Part shown: one piece after another, positions 13,425 through 14,385 of the stretch
Position numbering within the stretch: the stretch's first letter is position 1
Layout: every line of letters begins with the position of its first letter
Source of the DNA: JBPYCR01 sp051846935
GTDB lineage: Bacteria; Bacillota; Bacilli; Bacillales; Amphibacillaceae
Assembly (NCBI RefSeq): GCF_051846935.1
Contig: NZ_JBPYCS010000044.1
Span: 1 to 14,385, forward strand
Direction of reading: 5' to 3'
Length of the DNA stretch: 14,385 nucleotides
The notes under the pieces: model-generated
What the model was told of the DNA's origin: nothing
What the model saw: only the letters and a program-made list of their open reading frames with translations
Database searches by the model: none
Translations under genes and position numbers: made by a program

Positions 13425-14166
13425 CAAGTCCACCTCGTTTCATCTTATTCGAACGGAATGCTAGTTGATCGCCTCGCATATCTTCGTCCTTTATATTGGA
13501 AATAACACCGAGAATTGGGAGCCCGAGCTTTTTTTCTATGTCTTCTTCCGTTGTTATCGTGTTATCCAAATATTCAAGCAGAAAGGCTAAACCAACACCT
13601 GCCATTGCACCAATTACGATTGCAATTGCAATATTTAACGTTGGTTTTGGTGCTACAGGCGTCGGGTTTATCGCTACTTCTGCTTCAGATAAAATCCCGA
13701 CGTTATCGACTCCGTTCATAATTTCTGGCGTTTTCTCTTGGAAAATGCGGACGGTCGTATTGGCAATTTTCGTTGCTAACTCCTGATTCGGATCCGTCAC
13801 CGTAACCGTCACGACTTGAGAATTTTGCTCGCTGGATACTCGAAGTTTGTGCTCCAACTGTTCAGCACCATAGGGCAAGTTTAGCTCACTAGCGACATCC
13901 TCCAAAATTGCTTTACTTTTAATGATGACATTATATGTATTGATAAGTTCAACATTCGTTCGTATATCATTGACATTAAATTGCATGTTCGGATCCTGCT
14001 GTTTCTGGTTCACAATAAACTGTGAACTCGATTCATACGTTGGCGTTAAAACAAAATAGCTAACTACTGCCGCAATAAGCGCAGCACCAAACACAAATAA
14101 AATAATCATAAGCAGACGCTTTTTCAATACTTCAAAGATCTCTTTTAAAGAAATTGTTTCTTCCAT
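13399..14166 (-). CDS. Polysaccharide chain-length regulator / kinase adaptor (CpsC/YwqC, Wzz-type)
   Basis: Membrane protein that activates the CpsD-type kinase and influences polymer chain length. The 255-residue protein has a cytoplasmic N-terminus (SLKEIFEVLKKR), membrane segment 1 at residues 18-40, an extracellular Wzz-type domain, the typical proline-rich stretch INPTPVAPKP at 167-175, membrane segment 2 at 177-198, and a short cytoplasmic tail that contacts the kinase. Start ATG 14166 is supported by GGAGGT six bases upstream; an in-frame ATG at 14187 overlaps that ribosome site region and is unlikely. It is the first gene of the locus as read here. Confidence 0.95.
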   Translation of the reverse strand: MEETISLKEIFEVLKKRLLMIILFVFGAALIAAVVSYFVLTPTYESSSQFIVNQKQQDPNMQFNVNDIRTNVELINTYNVIIKSKAILEDVASELNLPYGAEQLEHKLRVSSEQNSQVVTVTVTDPNQELATKIANTTVRIFQEKTPEIMNGVDNVGILSEAEVAINPTPVAPKPTLNIAIAIVIGAMAGVGLAFLLEYLDNTITTEEDIEKKLGLPILGVISNIKDEDMRGDQLAFRSNKMKRGGLDGAQKKTI

Positions 14167-14195
14167 TTGTGTACCTCCATATAGCATCTAGTAAT

Positions 14196-14220
14196 ATTAT
14201 AGTAAGCCTGTGCCTATCAA
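14196..14220 (-). promoter_or_regulatory. Candidate promoter region of the capsule locus
   Basis: A perfect TATAAT (14201-14196) lies 29 bases upstream of the cpsC-like ATG. The best nearby -35 element, TTGATA (14220-14215), is only 13 bases away, which is too close for a standard sigma-A promoter; a poorer GCTTTT would give 17. The -10 is convincing, the -35 is not, so an activator may be needed. The remaining 14221-14385 is AT-rich without a visible gene. Confidence 0.4.
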
Positions 14221-14385
14221 AAGCTGCTCCATATTTAATGAAATTTTTACAATAAAATAACGGCAAACGAATTCGTACTGACACAAAAATGCAATTTCAC
14301 ATTTTAATTAGTTATTCAAATTAAATAGCGATAAGAAATACCGAAACTATAACAACTAGAGAAAGATGATTCCTCCCAATCTTCT

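Overview
The window reads as a capsule or exopolysaccharide locus of a Gram-positive bacterium of the order Bacillales. Evidence: a tyrosine-kinase module of the YwqC/YwqD/YwqE (CpsC/CpsD/CpsB) type, a GtaB uridylyltransferase, a long membrane CapD-type UDP-GlcNAc 4,6-dehydratase, low overall GC, and purine-rich ribosome binding sites of the GGAGG type. The genus cannot be fixed from the sequence; a Bacillaceae or Planococcaceae member is plausible.

Layout. Every recognisable polysaccharide gene lies on the minus strand, so transcription runs from right to left. From the right end: promoter region, cpsC-like adaptor (14166-13399), cpsD-like kinase (13424-12726), then an unusual 2-kb insert (12725-10687). 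The insert holds two arrays of the same 21-bp tandem repeat family flanking two small unrecognised plus-strand genes and a strong hairpin. Next come the cpsB-like phosphatase (10686-9922), a spacer of decayed short repeats, a LuxR-type regulator with a non-canonical receiver domain (9493-8807), the CapD-like dehydratase (8569-6734) and gtaB (6674-5787).

A 511-bp non-coding spacer (5786-5276) follows. It carries a set of mutually consistent stems that look like a structured RNA; position and context fit the EAR-type antitermination RNAs of Bacillales polysaccharide operons, but family membership is not proven. To the left the sequence becomes visibly more AT-rich and holds the glycan-specific genes, tightly packed with short overlaps: PIG-L/LmbE deacetylase, formyltransferase, CapM-like initiating sugar transferase, CapN-like epimerase/reductase, two GT-A glycosyltransferases, and a Wzy-like polymerase cut by the left window edge.

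How they work together (inference from families). GtaB supplies UDP-glucose. The CapD-like enzyme makes a UDP-4-keto-6-deoxy-HexNAc, the CapN-like enzyme reduces or epimerises it (in Staphylococcus aureus the product is UDP-D-FucNAc), and the CapM-like transferase loads the sugar phosphate on undecaprenyl phosphate. The two glycosyltransferases extend the repeat unit and the Wzy-like protein polymerises it. The deacetylase-formyltransferase pair suggests that an N-acetyl group is replaced by an N-formyl group. CpsC, CpsD and CpsB control chain assembly by tyrosine phosphorylation. No flippase (Wzx) or sugar aminotransferase is visible in the window.
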